Shown: positions 5,500 through 7,412 of the stretch, piece by piece
Layout of the letters: every line of letters begins with the position of its first letter
Numbering within the stretch: the first letter of the stretch is position 1
Assembly (NCBI GenBank): GCA_028067895.1
Contig: JAPTUI010000409.1
Span: 1-7,412 of the forward strand
Direction: 5' to 3'
From: Pseudomonadota bacterium
GTDB taxonomy: Bacteria; Pseudomonadota; Gammaproteobacteria; Steroidobacterales; Steroidobacteraceae
Length of the DNA stretch: 7,412 nt
The notes under the pieces: generated by a model
The model's input: the letters and a program-made list of their open reading frames with translations, nothing else
Database searches by the model: none
Told to the model about the DNA's origin: nothing
Program-made: the position numbers and the translations under genes

Positions 5500-6483
5500 T
5501 CAGCCGCCGCTCGGAACCCACGCGTCTGCGAATTTGAGAATCCGTCCCATCGCTTCGTCGAACGGAGGAATCACGCCATACACCATCGCCGTCGTGAATC
5601 GCTCGTACCACTGCCGGGCTTCGCCACTGGCCGCAAGATCGTTGAGTGCTTCCCGCGCCCGCTCGATCGGAGCATCCCTGAACCCTGGATCTTGGCCGCC
5701 GAATTCGAGGGCATCCTGAAGCAGGAGTTCTCGAGTCAGTCGGCCCGCCTGCGCATCGGTCAACTCCCGCGGAAAGTGCTCGAAGATGCGCCCGAGATCG
5801 TAGATGTGTCTGACGATATCTTCGTCGCGGGCGTTGCCCAGCTCGAATACCCGGCCGGCGCCGCGCAGACGCGCCGACCATCGTCGCAGCAAGGCTGCGT
5901 TCTTGCCGGCGATGGTTTCGCGGATGTCGAGACATGCGATTGAGTCGCTGCGCTCGGCGCGCCCGAGCAGCTCATTGACGATGGTATCGTAGCCACACTC
6001 CACAGGAGTCAGGATCGGGGAGCGCGCGCTGATCTCGATCAGCAGTTCCGGGCGTAGTGCCTGGTCGGGCGGATAGAGGGACTCATACGACAGCAGGATC
6101 GCAATGTAGCGATTCTCGTTGCCTGCTTTGACGGTCTGATCAGGAATGTCGTATCCCTGCTGGCGTAAGCGATCGAGCACTTCGGCCTTGACGTGGCGCA
6201 GAAGTCGCTTCTGAGCGGATCGGCTCAACCCGGTCGGGACGATGACCCGCAGGTCGACATCCTCGGAGATTCGCTCGGTGAAGCGGTGTGCTTTGGAGAC
6301 CGCCGTGCCGCCGCAGAGGACGAATTTCGCCTCATCCTCGCGGTACACGACCGGCGCGGTGAAAGCCGAGAACACCTCGGCGATGAGAAAGTCCTTTTCG
6401 AGCTGCGCCGTGGAGACGCGAGCGCCGTGTTCGGCGAGGAAGGCGTCAATCAGCTCCGATTGCGCCAGCGTCAGCCGCTTCAT
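5500..6483 (-). CDS. abiEii: AbiEii/AbiGii-family nucleotidyltransferase toxin
   Basis: A 327-aa protein, the toxin of a type IV/VII-like AbiE toxin-antitoxin and phage abortive-infection module. Family members are DNA-polymerase-beta-like nucleotidyltransferases; the MenT relatives add nucleotides to tRNA acceptor ends. Motif I is intact: CGGTAVSK (57-64) followed by SEDVDL (73-78) with metal-binding Asp75 and Asp77. LLIEIS (147-152) supplies the third acidic strand. The ETIAGKNAALLRR helix (189-201) holds the conserved Lys194, and HIYDLGRIF (226-234) is the helical motif of the C-terminal half. The start is ATG 6483, overlapping the abiEi stop as ATGA with no strong ribosome binding site, so translational coupling is likely. 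The frame is open upstream, across abiEi to about 6900, but that part is out-of-frame abiEi sequence. Homologues usually have about 250-330 residues, so it appears complete. The tRNA target, if any, is unknown. Confidence 0.9.
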   Translation of the reverse strand: MKRLTLAQSELIDAFLAEHGARVSTAQLEKDFLIAEVFSAFTAPVVYREDEAKFVLCGGTAVSKAHRFTERISEDVDLRVIVPTGLSRSAQKRLLRHVKAEVLDRLRQQGYDIPDQTVKAGNENRYIAILLSYESLYPPDQALRPELLIEISARSPILTPVECGYDTIVNELLGRAERSDSIACLDIRETIAGKNAALLRRWSARLRGAGRVFELGNARDEDIVRHIYDLGRIFEHFPRELTDAQAGRLTRELLLQDALEFGGQDPGFRDAPIERAREALNDLAASGEARQWYERFTTAMVYGVIPPFDEAMGRILKFADAWVPSGG

Positions 6484-6893
6484 GTGTACTCGATGACGCG
6501 CGGCCCGAATGCGATCTTGCGCTTCACGCGCGCACCGGGCACGGCGATGCGATCGCCAGCGGGCACCTGTGTCGTGCGTCTCTCGATGTAGTCCAGGGCG
6601 GCCCGGCTCGGCTGCGGTGAATAGCCCAGACGGCGCAGCGCCTGGAAACCAATGTCGATGAGCGGGGTGACCGGAATGGGTTTGCCCGACAGCACCGAGG
6701 GCTTCGCGCGAGCGTAGAGGCCATAACCCACCTGCACGAGGAGTCCTTCGCTCACTAGCTTGCGCAGTTCGCGGCCGACGACATCGTAGGCCCCGAAGGC
6801 GGCGAAATCCTCGCGCAGGAAGACATCCGTCTTGCGCGTGCGACGGATGCGCTCGGCGATGCGATCTCGGATGGTGAGGGGCTTCCTGATCAT
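6480..6893 (-). CDS. abiEi: AbiEi-type antitoxin/repressor (DUF6088-like winged-helix protein)
   Basis: A 137-aa protein directly upstream of the AbiEii toxin gene, the place of the cognate antitoxin and autorepressor. An N-terminal winged helix spans about residues 8-64. KTDVFLREDFAAFGAYDVV gives the first helices, GRELRKLVSEGLLVQVGYGLYA the recognition helix and wing, ending in the GLYAR pattern usual for this group. A C-terminal domain (72-137) contains PVTPLIDIGFQALRRLGY and a beta-rich tail (TTQVPAGDRIAVPGARVKRKIAFG). The protein is shorter than lactococcal or streptococcal AbiEi (about 200 residues or more) and fits the small DUF6088 antitoxin type; I place it there from the sequence pattern. 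The start is ATG 6893, with no strong Shine-Dalgarno, about 25 bases after the predicted transcription start. AbiEi-type proteins typically bind repeats in their own promoter and keep the pair repressed. Confidence 0.85.
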   Translation of the reverse strand: MIRKPLTIRDRIAERIRRTRKTDVFLREDFAAFGAYDVVGRELRKLVSEGLLVQVGYGLYARAKPSVLSGKPIPVTPLIDIGFQALRRLGYSPQPSRAALDYIERRTTQVPAGDRIAVPGARVKRKIAFGPRVIEYT

Positions 6894-6924
6894 GACGCAA
6901 ACATACGACCTATAAACGAGATTA

Positions 6925-6933
6925 ATTATAGCA
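6925..6933 (-). promoter_or_regulatory. Extended -10 promoter of abiEi-abiEii
   Basis: On the minus strand, 6933 to 6925 reads TGCTATAAT, an exact TGn-TATAAT extended -10. The -35 region (about 6948-6953) is poor (ATTTCA), as is common with extended -10 promoters. Transcription would start near 6918, giving a leader of about 25 nt. The surrounding AT-rich block (6901-6955) includes the 8-bp palindrome AAATATTT (6939-6946), a possible repressor contact. Confidence 0.7.
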
Positions 6934-7119
6934 GAAACAAATATTTATGAAATCTTGTGACCGCCGACTTGTTCCCGAGTTTCCTCGGATCGAGGCAGCT
7001 CAGAATCCCGCCGCCTGATCCACCGCGCAAGGCCCTGTGCCAGAAGCAGAAATTGGCACCTCGCCGCCCCCGGCGTGCGGGAGTGAGCGGGCGCAAGGCG
7101 GTTACACGGCGTAAGCGGA
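6934..7119. other. Non-coding spacer between abiEi and the mobile-element gene
   Basis: I see no gene here. The first 20 bases are still the AT-rich abiE promoter; the rest returns to GC-rich sequence without a recognisable domain on either strand. GTAAGCGG at 7111 has the GTAA start usual for IS66-family ends and lies next to the stop of the neighbouring gene, but the other end is outside the window, so an element boundary cannot be shown. Confidence 0.35.
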
Positions 7120-7412
7120 TCACGCCCGGTTCGCCCGCAAGCACTCGATCAGCCACCCGCTTGGATGGCGCAACCGGCACGCGGGGCCTGCGGCCGGGAA
7201 TCCGCCTCTGCCCACAGAGTCGGTCACGCGCACTTCGATGAGCTTGCCGGCCTGGCCGGCTTCCGCCACCACGCTGCTCGGCGGCGGCACAATCCCTTTG
7301 TCCATCAGCTGCCGTTGCACCCTGGAGAGCATCCGTAGGCTCAATCCATGCGCCAGGTAGTAGTCCTTCAGGGACACCCCCTCGCTCTGCGCCTCGCGTA
7401 CCCGCTCCAGAT
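7120..7412 (-). CDS. IS66-type accessory (TnpA-like) HTH protein, 5' end outside window
   Basis: A minus-strand frame open from the window edge to the TGA at 7120-7122, giving about 97 visible residues; the start is beyond 7412. A GTG at 7377 is in frame, but coding-like sequence (LERVREAQSEG) continues before it, so it is not taken as the start. The visible N-terminal part (SEGVSLKDYYLAHGLSLRML, then SRVQRQL) looks like the 'S...YC..HGLS...LY.WRR.L' helix-turn-helix of IS66 accessory proteins. LIEVRV in the middle and CRLRHPSGWLIEC near the end also fit the strand pattern of that group. The C-terminus (LRANRA) departs from the expected tail, so the gene may be cut short. IS66 elements need this protein together with TnpB and the TnpC transposase, neither of which is seen here. 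The family call is moderate; an unrelated small HTH protein is possible. Confidence 0.5.
   Translation of the reverse strand, partial: LERVREAQSEGVSLKDYYLAHGLSLRMLSRVQRQLMDKGIVPPPSSVVAEAGQAGKLIEVRVTDSVGRGGFPAAGPACRLRHPSGWLIECLRANRA

Noticed and set aside
6484..6900. N-terminal extension of AbiEii, since its frame is open back to position 6900 (466 aa).
   Set aside because: The extension is abiEi read out of frame: Arg/Pro/Ala-rich without domain content. The ATG at 6483 overlapping the abiEi stop gives a normal family length and motif spacing.
1..7412. CRISPR array, tRNA or rRNA genes.
   Set aside because: No regularly spaced repeats and no tRNA cloverleaf or rRNA-like sequence were seen on either strand.

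Overview
The window is GC-rich DNA from what is probably a proteobacterium. A gammaproteobacterial (Xanthomonadales-like) or related soil or freshwater lineage would fit the gene content and codon use, but nothing here proves the taxon. It reads as a short accessory island of toxin-antitoxin and stress modules, bordered on the left by an ordinary metabolic or secreted-protein gene and on the right by a mobile-element gene.

Layout. (1) Positions 1-1024, plus strand: the 3' end of a large BNR/sortilin-like (VPS10-type, 'glycosyl hydrolase') repeat protein, closed by a strong 14-bp hairpin at 1044-1074. (2) Positions 1075-1791: no intact gene. The stretch holds a clear remnant of a short-chain dehydrogenase (SDR) C-terminus on the minus strand (about 1489-1641), one copy of a diverged repeat, and the AT-rich promoter region of the next operon. 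(3) Positions 1792-3371: a hipA-hipB operon in toxin-first order. The HipA-like kinase (430 aa) overlaps by 4 bp a 96-aa XRE-type HTH protein that has its own strong Shine-Dalgarno. (4) Positions 3372-3953: a non-coding stretch with a second diverged copy of the repeat, then an AT-rich promoter carrying a perfect 12-bp inverted repeat. (5) Positions 3954-5135: a Fic-domain protein (393 aa) with an N-terminal inhibitory motif, a complete Fic catalytic motif and a C-terminal winged helix. (6) Positions 5136-5499: a convergent intergenic gap. (7) Positions 6893-5500, minus strand: an AbiEi-AbiEii pair (antitoxin then nucleotidyltransferase toxin, 4-bp overlap) behind an extended -10 promoter. (8) Positions 6934-7119: no gene seen. 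(9) Positions 7120-7412, minus strand: part of a small HTH protein resembling IS66-type accessory proteins, running off the window.

Three independent regulatory or toxic modules (HipA kinase, Fic AMP-transferase, AbiE nucleotidyltransferase) sit within about 5.1 kb. Each has its own AT-rich promoter in otherwise GC-rich DNA, and gene debris lies between them. This looks like a patchwork of separately acquired cassettes rather than one pathway. I did not find a clearly novel multi-gene system. The points most worth checking are the reversed hip operon with an alanine aligned to the E. coli HipA Ser150, the perfect inverted repeat in the fic promoter, the SDR scar beside hipAB, and the diverged direct repeats that flank hipAB.
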